Below the pieces are notes generated by a model that made no database searches, was not told where the DNA came from, and worked only from the letters and a program-made list of their open reading frames with translations. Shown here in pieces: positions 32,600-44,217 of a DNA stretch of 64,000 nt. The DNA is from Nannobrachium achirus (taxonomy: Eukaryota > Chordata > Actinopteri > Myctophiformes > Myctophidae): positions 28,368,994 through 28,432,993 of the forward strand of contig OY997653.1 in the NCBI GenBank assembly GCA_963921795.1, read 5' to 3'. The translations under genes and the position numbers were made by a program. Within the stretch, counting starts at the first letter, position 1, and the number at the start of each line of letters is the position of its first letter.

Positions 32600-33215
32600 C
32601 CCAGCACTGCTGCTTAAAACATTTAGGCCTAGAATTATTGAAAGCTTTAACCAGTGAAAAATAGCAGATATACAAGCTCACAGCGCGGCACCGAGTGCCG
32701 CGCTGCGAGCTTGTAGATCTGCTATTTTTGAAAAAGTCGTGAAAATGTGTGCAAATCTTTGAATATATGTATTTTCAAAGAGAACGTTTGTAACTCAAAT
32801 TTTGCTTCTGGGTGGTCCCTGGAACTAAATATTTTGAGATGGGGGGTCCGTGGCCAAATACATGTCATTTTGGGGGTCCTTCACATGAAAAGGTTTGAGA
32901 ACCACTGACACAGTAGTCTCTCAAGAACAGACTAACTGAGCTCCATTTAAGTGAAAAGGACCTTTTCTTTGACGATGGCCGGCCAGATTGCTGACATAGA
33001 AACATTGTTTTTTAAAAAAAACCTTAGAAGGATTCAAAAGACACTTATAGATTCGGGTCAAAATTCAAATTTTCACGATTTTTCAAAAATAGCAGATCTA
33101 CAAGCTCGCAGCGCGGCACTCGGTGCCGCGCTGTGAGCTTGTATATCTGCTATTTTTCAACAGTTAAAGCATAAAATAATGAAACACAAATTGTGTACCC
33201 GTTCTAAATGGGTTA
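32600..33215 (-). mobile_element. Family P double-hairpin core with alternative ends, copy P4
   Basis: Two hairpins (about 32648-32735 and 33085-33160) surround a reversed GGGGGTCC centre, with an extra segment near 32920-33020. The left margin TTTAGGCCTAGAATTATT is the reverse of the right margin of P7 at 49919-49940. This defines a variant with different outer sequence from the CAGGGGCGTC copies. Confidence 0.75.
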
Positions 33216-33667
33216 AAACAAAATGGTTTCAGGTTTCAGCGAATGGTACATTTGCATATTGGGATCAGAAAGTAGTTGTGCACACTGTCCTGGCCCTGAA
33301 GTGAACCATGATCAAATGATAAAAAGTTGTTGATCCCTGTTGTCAGTTTTCTTTACATTTTCAATTGTACGTTTCGAGCCCTCTTCTTCAGACTCGACCA
33401 ATTTGCATAGTGGACCATGATAGTCAGTCTCACGGGATTGCCGAGTTCCAACAGCCAGCTCAGATTTTCAGAGAAGGTCCCCACCACCTCCAGCGGAAGA
33501 GTGTGAAAAAGGTGCTCTGGTGTCAAGTTCTGCACATAATACAATATGTAAAGTAAAAACACCTTTTTGAGTCAAGGGGGACTTTGGCAAAAACAAGCAG
33601 ATGGTCTTAAAGGACGACTTTGAGAGAGCAGGAGAAGTCGTGCCTACTTTCATCTAGTTTAGCACCG

Positions 33668-34296
33668 TTAAAGGACAACTTTTTTTTTTTTTACAACAAG
33701 GGTTCATATTTTAGATTGTAATTAGAGAAAGGAAAAGATGAGTGTTAAATGTTTTAATTTACTTCTTTCTATCCACGAGTTTCCAACGCCCCATAGTGCA
33801 TTGCGCAAACGTCTGCATCGAGCCGAGGTTCCGCCGCCGATTTACAAGCTCACAACGGGTTGCATCTGCGACGCGACGTGAGCTTGTATGTCTGCTGTTA
33901 AACCCGGAAGTTTGGTCCTGATAGTCTCCAGCAAACTCCCGCGGAAACTTGTGGATAGTTTTAGCTATTTTAATTACCTTGATTTCAGTGGTTGGGGGCA
34001 TGCGTGCAAGTGGCTAAATTTGTCTTTTTAGACACAATAAGCAGGTAGTTTATTTACAGTGACACTACTAGCCCCCATAAATCACATCTGTCCATGAAAG
34101 ATTTTGGTGCATCTTGGGAATGGGCTTCTTCTGCCTAAAAAGACATAATTAGCCACTTGCATGCATGCCCCCAACCACTGAAATCAAAGTCATTAACATC
34201 GTTAAAAAATAGAAAGCAGTAAATGAAAACATTTTAACACATCTTTTCAATCTAGAATATGAACCCTTGTTGTAAAAAAACAAAGTTGTACTTTAA
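33668..34296. mobile_element. TTAA-flanked fold-back element, family Z, copy Z2, with insertion
   Basis: TTAA at 33668-33671 and 34293-34296. Arms as in Z1 (ACAACAAGGGTTCATATT and inverse). Relative to Z1 and Z3 it carries an extra 182 bp at 33773-33954 that contains the shared-stem hairpin. Confidence 0.88.
33773..33954. mobile_element. 182-bp insertion with inverted ends and the shared hairpin
   Basis: Ends CCACGAGTTTCC and GGAAACTTGTGG are inverted with one mismatch, next to AT. The hairpin at about 33836-33898 reads GATTTACAAGCTCACAACG ... CGTGAGCTTGTATGTCTGC. Both related elements Z1 and Z3 lack it, so it is a separate, later insertion. Confidence 0.75.
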
Positions 34297-34599
34297 CGGT
34301 GCTAAACTAGACGAAAGTAGGCACGACTTCTCCTGCTCTCTCTCTCTCTCTCTCTCTGTCTCTACTTCTTACTCTTAATCCATCCCCCGGCGGGATTGAG
34401 AGATAGGAATGTGTCATGACTCATGTGAAGGCTAGGGCTCTTTAAGGCCCAGAGGTGAGGGTGGAAAGTTTCATTATAGCGCAATGATTAATTCATTGGT
34501 ATATAGCTACTGCATTTATGAATCTTATTGTGTGGATATCTTTTTTTGTCTGCTCAAGGGCATCTTTCTCAGTGTGCATGCATGTGTGCTTATATACGT

Positions 34600-34636
34600 G
34601 CGCGCGTGCGTGCGTGCGTGCGTGCGTGCGTGTGTG
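34600..34636. repeat. (TGCG)n microsatellite
   Basis: A GCGT tetranucleotide run. Confidence 0.93.
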
Positions 34637-34813
34637 CAATGGCTCACTCACTGTGTTCGCGTGCGCCAACTTTCGCATCACTACAGGGCAGACACACAAG
34701 CGCACACACTGTGCAATGCAAACAGTGCAACCCTGCTCAACCCAGCAGAGAATTACTTTGCTGCAGGTGATTTTTCTTTTTGTGGTGCTGTGGGAGCAGT
34801 GCACATGTGACAG

Positions 34814-34817
34814 TGTG

Positions 34818-34864
<47 letters not shown>
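34814..34864. repeat. (TG)n microsatellite
   Basis: A pure TG run of about 45 bp. Confidence 0.95.
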
Positions 34865-34868
<4 letters not shown>

Positions 34869-35095
34869 TAGTTTTTCAAAATGCATACAATGTACATACA
34901 CATGCATAATACATGATACATGCATGCGTGGTCTTAGTATGCGACAACACAAAGTTGTCGGTGTTTCGTTGTCACAACCGCCCTTGGCACTATGCCGGTC
35001 ACTCTTAAGGGACTTATTGGGGCCCTCCTCTCCACACACCAGCAGCCAGCACAGAGATGTGTTCCAATTGTGCCCAGAAGTCACATTCTTACACA

Positions 35096-35616
35096 CAGGG
35101 GCGTCAATTGGGTATGGCAGGGGTATGCAGCTGCCATACCCTGAGTCCAGGGGGGGAAATAAAAGTTACTATTAAATATAAATCCATGAATGTCTCTTTG
35201 TCTATATGTGCTATGTTGTTAAATTACAGTAAAATAACTACAAATGTAAAATTTAACAAAATCACTTTAACAAGGTATTATTTAACAAGGTATTATTAAC
35301 AAGGTATTATAACTGTATTCTCCCCATCTTGACAGAATGGTATATTCCCAGGTTCTGCAGGTCAGCTGCACAGGTGCAATGCATTATTGTTAATTGTGGC
35401 ACGTTTACTAACATGCCAAGTTTAGCTGCACTTGAACAACTGTTCCAGGCTGCCATATCCAGCCCAAGAAAAAACGTAGAAACGGGGGGAAAAATAAAAT
35501 ATACTTCTTAAAATAAATGTATCATGCATGCCTGTTGCTAAGGTATGGCAACATGACTGGTGTCTTGACACCAGTCATGTTGCCATACCTTAGCTTTTTC
35601 TGAACTGACACCACTG
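35096..35616 (+). mobile_element. hAT-type element, family V, copy V2
   Basis: Ends CAGGGGCGTCAATTGGG and CTGAACTGACACCACTG. TTCTTACA precedes it (35086-35093, with an extra CA) and follows it (35617-35624), a likely 8-bp target duplication. The right part holds a perfect 58-bp palindrome (35537-35594). A tandem AACAAGGTATTATT unit lies near 35270-35310. Confidence 0.85.
35537..35594. repeat. Perfect 58-bp palindrome, 28-bp arms
   Basis: GCTAAGGTATGGCAACATGA plus CTGGTGTC, loop TT, then the exact reverse complement. Other V copies have a wider loop or mismatches at the tip. Confidence 0.95.
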
Positions 35617-35999
35617 TTCTTACACGCACGCACGTGCGAGCACATATTCCAAGTACCTCAAATTAAAAACCTAATGAATATCATTATGACTTGCGCGTGA
35701 AAACACCCGAGTGTGACGCCACTAACACACTGCAGCTTTTAGCGTCAAACACCAGTACTCTCAGAACATAATTACCGCGAGTACTTTAGTTGCGCTAAGT
35801 AGAAACAGCCGTGATGAAGGAGTGACACATAAACAAAGGAGTTGCCATGGTGACAGGGCCCACTCTTCTTCTCCCTCTTTCATTATTCTGGCAGCTGTAC
35901 ATTAGTGCTGTGACCTGCAGGAGTTCGCTCGCTTCGTTTTTTTCTCCAAAACATCAAACTGGCACCTCCTTCAGCGTCGCCCGCCACGATGCCTAATGT

Positions 36000-36546
36000 C
36001 AGTGGTTCCCAAACTTTTTTGTCTCAGGGCACCCCATAAATATTTTTTTAATCCGAGGCACCCCTACATTATAATTTTCACTCCCAGCACCTTATATTTA
36101 TAGCATATCGTCGTTGTCGGGTGGAAACCTTGTATGTCCAAAACCGTTCGTTTTGTATATTTATCATCTAGAAAATGATCTAAACTAGTGAAAACAGCAG
36201 ATCTACAAGCACACAACGCCTCGCGATGTGTGCTTGTAGATCGGCTGTTTTCACTAGTTTTGTGCGACAGTCTTGTATGATGAAGCAGGGCTTTGCTTTA
36301 CCAAAAGACGTACACATTTGAAACTTAGACGATATTTTAGTGATTATGTTGCGAGGAAAGCGTTGAGATAATAGCCATTTTGGTTAGAACTGACTAAAAA
36401 TAACTTTGTACTTCAAGTTTAAAATTATACTAAATATTTTTCAAGTGTCCAAATAAATTCTAAATATTATCAAATGATCTCGCGGCACCCCTGGACTGCC
36501 GTCGCGGCACCCCAGGGTGCCCCGTCACCCACTTTGAAAACCCCTG
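36000..36546 (+). mobile_element. Composite hAT-type element carrying a family Q core, second copy
   Basis: Ends CAGTGGTTCCCAAAC and TTTGAAAACCCCTG. Flanks CCTAATGT (35992-35999) and CCTTATGT (36547-36554) match at 7 of 8. The Q core occupies about 36108-36332, with a hairpin (about 36187-36256) whose top is shortened and with the right Q end partly missing. Same junctions as at 13302. Confidence 0.88.
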
Positions 36547-36554
36547 CCTTATGT

Positions 36555-37575
36555 CAACGTGCAACGTCACCAACAACACCATGCACGCTTCCATTGACAA
36601 GACCCTGTGAGTTCCGCCGTGACAGGACAAATCTGCGGGGAAAGGAACGCTAATTATCTCGCATGCTTCATAGCTTTGCGTCCCCCCATATGCCTCTCTC
36701 TCTCTCTCTCTCTCTGACTTTCTCTCTCGTTCAGAACTTGGGGGTGGGGTGGGGTTATGCGTGTAAAAGCCCCCGGAGCAGATAATCACACCATGACAAG
36801 CGAGATGATCGCGTTGGGTGGCAGAACGAACGCAGGGCATCCGTGCGTCTCTGACAAGAAATGTCACGCCGCTTTTTGCTCCTCACCCGCTGAGGTCATC
36901 AACATGCTTCCAGTGTTAATTGCTTCGCCGTGGATGTTTTGAAAATCTAGGAGGGCACAGCGGTGCCCCTCTAAATCCCCCCCGGGGGATGACGGTACGG
37001 GGCCCGGCTCGCTTCCGCACAAAACGCAGACTAACAAAGACCTTGGCTAACCACCATTACCACCCGTCTTTCTAAGCCTTCCTGCTCCCATATCCATTCA
37101 TGGCAAAAAACATTCCCCTTCTTCCTTCGCTGCATTCACAGATCCCTGCTGCCAGTAAATTCATTTGCCATGGTTCTTTAACCTACTCGTTAACACAGTC
37201 GATTAGCATTGGCGGAGCTAGGACAGGCTAGGACGGCGGCGGAGTGTAATGACTAAAAACGTCAGCCATATTCTAGTCTTTGCCTCGTGATCCCGTAATG
37301 AGGCCGCATGAGGGAGCACTGGAAATATGTGCCATCACTCGTAATGGGATAGTAACGGAGATCAGGCCCCGCGCGGCTACTCAATGGCCTCTTTGTCTTG
37401 ATCAGCTCCAGTACGCTGCGATCCCAATGACATGCGTGCACACATGTGCACACATCAGCCACTGCATGCATATGCACAGGCATACACATGCTTGCGTGAC
37501 TGCGCTTCGAGCAACGGAGACACAGAATCTCACACGAACGCAAATGGATATCAGCAGTACACATGCATTTGCATG
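36555..37575. other. Intergenic sequence, no gene identified
   Basis: A short CT run lies at 36696-36714. Open frames up to 135 codons on the minus strand pass through the CT run and have no domain signature. Confidence 0.4.
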
Positions 37576-37576
<1 letters not shown>

Positions 37577-37627
<51 letters not shown>

Positions 37628-37660
37628 CGCGCGCACACACACACGCACGCACACACACAA
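37577..37660. repeat. (CT)n(CA)n compound microsatellite
   Basis: CT repeats pass into CA repeats and CGCA units. Confidence 0.95.
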
Positions 37661-38404
37661 AGCTACAGTTCACAATATGTACAATCTCGACAGAACACAA
37701 ACCATCCCACATGCGGCTCTGCCTAACGACATCAAATTAACCCAGCTCACATAATCTCTCCATTTTCTCTCCTCTCACAGAGAAGGGTGCGGTGTGCCAA
37801 GGGAGCGCTTTCTTCTCTTACAAATCAGGCTCTGGCTTACAGAGGAAAGGCGAGGAAACTGACTAGTACAGAAAAACTGGTGAGAGAATGTGTTTTGGAA
37901 CACAAACTGCAGTTCGTCCCACAGACAACCTAGTGTACTGAGACTTTCTTTAAGGCACACACAAAGAATTGCCTCTTGTTGGACTCTACACAAAAGCTGT
38001 GCTTCAGTGCACGCTTCCAAACACGTCCAAGAAGGTAATCGCAAAGTCTGCAGTCGTGCTGTAGAAAAGGATGTTTTTTTTTTTGTTGTTGTTGTTGTTT
38101 TTTGCATGAGCTAGATATGGACGCAATTCTGAATTTCCTTGAAGGCATTTTCCACACTCAAAACCGATGATGAATAGCATCTCAGCCTCACTAACATGTA
38201 TTGCCATGGCATATTGTGTGTTATCATAATCGCTGAGGCATTTATGCAAATTGGCTCGGGAGCCAAACAAGCTACTGAGATGAGCCCCGCGCCAATGAAT
38301 AGTCATCAACTACATCAGCTTGAAGAGACTGATTCACCAAGACTGACAGCCACTGTGAAAGAATCGTCTGCAAATGCCTGACAACAGATCTGGTTGAATA
38401 GATC
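37661..38404. other. Intergenic sequence, no gene identified
   Basis: A T run with GTT repeats lies at about 38072-38103. No exon is recognised. Confidence 0.4.
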
Positions 38405-38965
38405 AATATAACGTCGGGCAGAAACCTTGTATCTCCAAGTTTCAAATGTGTACGTTTTTTGCGAAGTAAAGCCCTGCTTCATCAGACAAGGCCGTCGCAC
38501 AAAGGTAGTGAAAACAGCAGATCTACAAGCTCACAACGCCTCACGGTGCGAAAATGTGTGCAAACTTTGAATATATCTATTTTTTAAGCGAACTCAACTT
38601 TTGCTACTGGGGGGGTCCCTGGAACGAAATATTTTGAGATGGGTGTCGGTGGCCAAATACATCATTTTGGGGGTCCTTCACATGAAAAAGTTTGAGCACC
38701 ACTGACATAGAAATATAGGATTTTCAAAAACCTTAGAAGGATTTGAAATATTCAACAAATTTTCAAGATTTTTCAAAAATAGCAGATCTACAAGCTCGCA
38801 GCGCGGCACAAGTGCCGCGCTGTATTGTGTATCTGCTATTTTTCAAGTGTTGAAGCACACAATAATGCGTAATAATGCGTTCCCCAGTTCCCCCAAGAAC
38901 ATTCATGGGGGGCCCGCAGTGAATCCTTGTATACCCAGGGCCCAGAATTTGGTGCGACACCCCTG
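38405..38965. mobile_element. Chimera: half of family Q joined to family P at the hairpin tip
   Basis: From about 38411, GTCGGGCAGAAACCTTG to ACAACGCCTCACGGTGCG is the first Q half plus one hairpin arm. At 38550/38551 it changes to AAAATGTGTGCAAACTTTG and the reversed GGGGGGGTCC centre of family P, then P's second hairpin (about 38776-38852) and the hAT end GGTGCGACACCCCTG. No target duplication surrounds the chimera. Confidence 0.82.
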
Positions 38966-39645
38966 ACTGTAGCTGGAACTGGACAGATCAGTACCAAAGG
39001 CTTGACTGGCATTCAGTGGCTGTTGTTGTTCCTTTTGGATGTGGTGAGTCAATGAACACAGAAGACAGAACAGATGGCACATTCATTTGTGTTCTGCCAG
39101 ATTACAACCACGTTGGCAAATAATTAATAGACATGTATTGTTGATACATTTACCAAAAAGCCATTTAACTCCGGAGAGTGTACAAAACGTAATCAAATGC
39201 ACGTGTAAGGGTCCATTTGGTAACATTTGTATACTCTCGGAGTTAAAGCAACGCTCTCGATTTTACTGTGATGATACCCTTCCGGACGGGCATTTTAAAT
39301 GCTGTAAACAACGTGTGTTCTAAGGCAACTTTCATGGTTAAACCAAAGCCCACTTTAGGCTTTGAAGGACCTCCGGACTTCCCGAGCCTATTTTCTGTGT
39401 CGTGTTCACCGTCTACTCTTTAGCCAGGCTTTGATTGGCAGATGGACTGATAACCCCTCTGGCCTGCTTTGCCGGCAGCTGCTGTCAGTCGTGATTGAAG
39501 CGCCGAGGAGGTGGAGGGGTGTGGGGGGGATAGACATATAGGCAAAGGCCAGGAAGATGCGAAGACAGACAGAACAAACAGGAGAACAGGAGCACATAAA
39601 AAGACAGCCGGGGAGACGGGGACAGGGAGGGAGAGAATGACAGAG
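38966..39645. other. Intergenic sequence with one inverted repeat
   Basis: TTTAACTCCGGAGAGTGTAC (39164 on) and GTATACTCTCGGAGTTAAA (to 39246) are inverted copies with related inner sequence. No gene is recognised. Confidence 0.45.
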
Positions 39646-42148
39646 AGAGAGAGAGAGAGAAAGACCATTTTTCAGATCCTTGTATAGGCGTCGATATCGG
39701 GGCGGTAGAAACCCAGCCCGAAGCCTGGTGCAGTCTTTCTGATCATTAAAGCTAATGCCCAGTATTAGAGACTTAACTCCACTCTCCCATGTCTCCATTG
39801 TTCAATATATGTTTATTGAATTGTCTAGTTTCAACTCACTAAGCCTCCTGCTGTTCTGTCAGGGTTTCGCAGATCTTGAGCACTGTACATCCCTAAAAAT
39901 CTATGTGTACAACTGTCCTCTTTATTAAGCATACAGATATCTCTGTATGTTGTACGTCGTCGCCGTTTTTCATAAACAAATGCATATCACATTGTGATAT
40001 TTGACATTTAGAATTCTTTTAAACATTTTACATCTATTACTAGGAGCAGTGCTCTCCCGAGCACAGGGCTCCGTCTGGTCAGGTAGGTTATTGTGGCCTC
40101 CTGGTGGCGCTATAATAGTCAATGTGAAAAGGGCGCCATGTCTTCTTATGCCTTTCACGGCGATCGGACGCTGCATTCATGATTTGAAGCATTTTCTTCC
40201 AAAAATGTGTTTTGCAAAAGTCGACCTGCTATAATAGGCCAATGTGAAAAGGGTGGAATTTGTTCCTCAACACAGATCTCTGTGTCAGTCCTTGTCCCTT
40301 TTATGCCCATATATGGACATACTATACTGTGTCAGTCTCATATGGTCTATGATGTCAGAAATCTCCATATTTGGGGAAAGTTTATTTTTAATTAAAGTCA
40401 ATGGGGAAAATTAATTCACAAAGAAATAGAATAATAATATAATAAGCCTACTGGGATAGAGCTCTATGATGCACTCTGCTGATTATTTGTGAATGTTTTT
40501 GCTGAAGCCATGTCTGAGTTTCATGACAGAATTTAAACAGAGAAATTATTTGAATAGTGATGAATCACTATGGAAACCGTTATTTGTGTGCAGTGTAAAA
40601 CAATGGTTCTTATCTGGCTTTGCGTGGGGACTGAAATGAGGACCTGTCAGACAGACAGTAGTGCTTTTATCAGTTGTTTTAATCAGTCATTTGCTCGGTA
40701 AAACACTACATTATTTAAGATCATGTAATCTGCAATCGGTCAATCCGATTTTTGCCTGTAAAGAAATCAATAGAACAGGAGATAAAACTATGTGTACTTT
40801 CCTTATCATGTTGAAAACCATATCTTTCCATTACCTACTTTTTGGGTCTAATGTGTTTTTATCTTACAGAACTGTAGGGGGGGCAGGGATTATGTTTTCA
40901 CCCATGCCCTGTCTGTTGTGTGCAGTGCAGTGACCAGCTAATCTCAGGCACTGCTGGACCGGTAAGACTCATGTTTGCACTATACCAGGTCACTTCACAT
41001 TTTGGCCTTTTACTCTTGAACCGTAGGTCGTACAATCTATTCTAAATCAAGATCATCCGCCATTTGGGGTTTTCTTCAAAAGACGTTTTGCTACCAAAAC
41101 TCACACAAATCGGTACATATTCTCTCCGCATGTGATCAAGATGTATCAGTCACATTTTTGGGTAAGATTAGCTTCTAAAGATTGCGGGAGGGGCCCGTTT
41201 TGTACAAATCATGATCTACCCGAAACTCAAAACAAGCAGAGCCAAAAGCCATTTCACCTATATCCATATAGCCACCTATAGCCACAAATGCTATTATGTC
41301 ACTGTTTGTTGCAGAGACTTTATTTGTCCACCAATGAAGGCCCAAAAGTTTCATAAGTCATGTGACAATGATAAACAGAGTTGCAATACTCCATACCGTT
41401 TGCCACACATTTATGGGCAGGAACTCATTTCCTACAAAAAACTGCTTATACTGTATCATGAATGCAACATCCACCCAAAGTGAAATTGCATGTTGAGGGG
41501 CATCTATAGGGCGCACCTCCAAAACCTCATTCACTTCTGCCCATAATGGGGCAGAAGTGGAGCAAAACGCAAACAGATACACCATATATCATAAAAACTC
41601 TTTATTTCCCCCCGCAACTTGATCATTTCTTGACAGCTTCAGCCCACAACTGACACAGCCCTGGGTAGGCAACAAGGCCTGGCAGAGATCTGCACTCAGA
41701 GGAGCACACTTTTCTTGTTTGGAAATGCTGTTTTCTTAAAGATCTGATTATTCTGCAAAGCAAAAATCCTCAGTGTTAATGTAACTCCGAGACTTACTTT
41801 AGCCCCTTTTCCACTAACATGACCCCACCCCACTACAAGGACCTGGGTAGAGTGGTGTGAAAGGCAAGCTGTACTAAACGTGGTACTAAAAAGTATCCAA
41901 TCCAGAGTAGGTCTGAGCTAGGCCAAACAGGGCCAAACACTTCATAATGACTGATCACTCACTGACTTTTCATTTAGACCACCAGGATATAGTTGTAATA
42001 CATGATAATAGATTCTACTGTGTTATAACCACTATTATAATCTATTATAGTTTATTATAATTATCATAGTAATACTTTATAGTGTATTATAATCACAGTT
42101 ATAATCCATTATAGTGTATTATGATTTAGGATAGTTGTAATACAAATT
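39646..42148. other. Intergenic sequence with AT-rich tandem repeat
   Basis: Mostly unassigned. CAGGAGGCCACAATAACC-type and AATGTGAAAAGGG motifs occur twice near 40115 and 40240. About 40980-41190 resembles the CCTACAGATTTTGCCC-type sequence of family X. An AT-rich repeat with TTATAATC(A/T) units fills 41985-42145. Confidence 0.35.
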
Positions 42149-42559
42149 TATTGCGACCGTCTGTCTGTCTGTCCGTCTGTCTGTCAGTCACACGTCACAC
42201 TTTTGCCCTGCTCATATCTCCGCAACCGTTGCCCCGATCCATGCCAAATTTTGCACACACGCTCCTTGCCTGCCAAACCATCAATTCGTACATGGCCCTC
42301 TTCTAGCGCCACCATGAGGCCGGTTCTTGCAAAACACATTTTTGGACACTGCTCCTACAATTTTTGCCCTAAAATCACTCAAATCGGTACACAGTATGTC
42401 TACACACTCATCTCATCAACATGGATCTGTCCCATTTAGCGCTACCTTCAGGCCGATTTTTTAAAACACATTTTTGGACACTACTCCTACAGATTTTGCC
42501 CTAAAATCACACTGCGACCTGACGGTCGCTTATCTCCCGATTAGGGAGTCTTACTGGTA
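42149..42559 (+). mobile_element. Family X repeat, copy 2
   Basis: TTATTGCGACCGTCTGTC at the left, GACGGTCGCTTATCTCCCG and GTCTTACTGGT at the right, with ACACTTTTGCCC and TTTTGCACACACGCTCC inside. It splits the TTATAATCACAGTTA-type AT repeat, which resumes after it. Confidence 0.72.
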
Positions 42560-43012
42560 TTGTATTATAATCACAGTTAAAAGGGTCAATTTGTTTCTTA
42601 CCGATAGGGGTACTTTTGTGTAATGGAAAATGTAGATTTTTTTTGTGGTGCGGTGTGGTGTGGTGAAGTGTTGTGTAGTGTGGTGCTAAAGCTGCAGTGG
42701 AAAATGGGCTTACAGGGTCCTTTTGGGTCTATTTTGTTTGTTGAATTAACAATGATGATTTTGCAGTCGTAGCTTCCATCTGTGGTGCAGACAGTGAGTG
42801 GATTCTGCAGATTATAAATGCTGCATGCTCCCCCTTGACGCCAGAGCCAATCATCACATTCTGATGACAGTCAGGACTGTGAAAAACACAGACAGGATTA
42901 TATAAGCAAAGAGTGGAGGTGGAATGAGGTGCTGGAACAAGAGGAACTAATCATCTACAGTACAAGTGTCAGACACCCACCAATAACTATGAATGGAAAG
43001 GGCGGGCCAGTG

Positions 43013-43078
43013 AATGTGTGTGTGTGTGTGTGCGTGCGTGCGTGCGCGTGCGTGTGTGTGCGTGTTCGTGTGTGGTTG
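43013..43078. repeat. (TG/CG)n microsatellite
   Basis: TG run with GCGTGC units. Part of a long spurious frame on the plus strand. Confidence 0.9.
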
Positions 43079-43470
43079 TGCATTAGCGCACATGTGTGCA
43101 ATATCTGTAGTGCACGTGTATTTTTGGCAGTCATTTTGGTCGGGGTTCCTGTTGGCACCCTGTCTTGAAAGGGGGGTTGCCCTGCTATGGCCTGTCTTTC
43201 ATTCATTGTTTGGCTTTTGCATTTATCCCTTGCCTGAATTCCCTCCTTTGTTGTGGTCTGGGAGCCGGACCATAACAGTATTTACATCTGTGTATTTTCG
43301 CATATTTAGGTGTGGTGTGTTGGGGTTCATGCATCTAATATGCAAACTGTACGCACATAATGTACATACTGAGGCATTAGTATGTTTGTGTGTCGCGTGC
43401 ATGCTTGTGTATAACGTGTGTTTGTGTGTGCGTGCACGCTCAAGCCGCTGTGCGTATGTGTGCATGCATG

Positions 43471-43475
43471 CGTGC

Positions 43476-43516
<41 letters not shown>
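43471..43516. repeat. (TG)n microsatellite
   Basis: A TG run preceded by ATGC units. Confidence 0.95.
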
Positions 43517-43520
<4 letters not shown>

Positions 43521-43712
43521 GGTAATAAACATAGCGAGAGAGGGAGGTGGCAGGGCAGAGTGATGGATGGTCCACACACGGCCCGGCTGAATCCCTGGGG
43601 AGGGACACCGCAACATCCGACCAGGGAGGGACAACTTAGAGTAATTGGGTCACTGTTGCTGGGTGCAGAGTTTCCATCCGTCCATGCTTTTAAGTTGGCG
43701 AGCTAGCTAGGA

Positions 43713-44217
43713 CAGGGATGTCACACCAAATTCTGGCCCCTGGGTACAAGGATTCACTCACATTTTGTGTTTTAACTATTGAAAAACAGCAGATATACAA
43801 GCTCACAGTGCGGCACCGAGTGCCGCGCTGCGAGCTTGTAGATCTGCTATTTTTGAAAAATCTTGAATCTTGAAAAGGTTTTTTGAAAAACTTGTTTCTA
43901 TGTCAGTGGTGCTCAAACCTTTTCACGTGAAGGACCCCCAAAATTATATGTATTTGGCCACGGACCCCCATCTCAAAACATTTAGTTCCAGAGACCCCCC
44001 CAGAAGCAAAATTTGAGTTACAAATGTTTTTGCACACATTTTCACGACTTTTAAAAAATAGCAGATCTACAAGCTCGCAGCGTGGCACTCGGTGCCGCGC
44101 TGTGAGCTTGTATATCTGCTTTTTTCAATAGCTAAAGTATAAAATAATTAAGGCCCCTCCACCTTGTGCCCTAGTGACTCAGCCCCACTTTCCCCCCCAT
44201 TAATTGTGACGCCCCTG
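43713..44217 (+). mobile_element. hAT-type double-hairpin element, family P, copy P6
   Basis: Ends CAGGGATGTCACACCAAAT and TAATTGTGACGCCCCTG. Flanks AGCTAGGA (43705-43712) and AGCTAGGG (44218-44225) match at 7 of 8. Both hairpins are present (about 43783-43855 and 44055-44130) around the GGACCCCC centre. About 505 bp, close to the intact length of the family. Confidence 0.9.

Larger units (their letters stand above)
33612..34342. repeat. Outer palindrome split at its centre by element Z2
   Basis: GAGAGCAGGAGAAGTCGTGC and the following sequence up to GCACCG on the left (about 33622-33667), and its inverse from CGGTGC on the right (34297-34342), match with about one difference over some 44 bp. 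The centre of this palindrome is the TTAA used as target by Z2. Another TTAAAGGACGACTTTG begins at 33607, so the outer palindrome may itself be a TTAA-type element. Confidence 0.8.

Noticed and set aside
43014-43706. 230-codon open frame, the longest in the window
   Set aside because: It runs through two TG microsatellites and has no domain signature, no homologous look and no exon structure.
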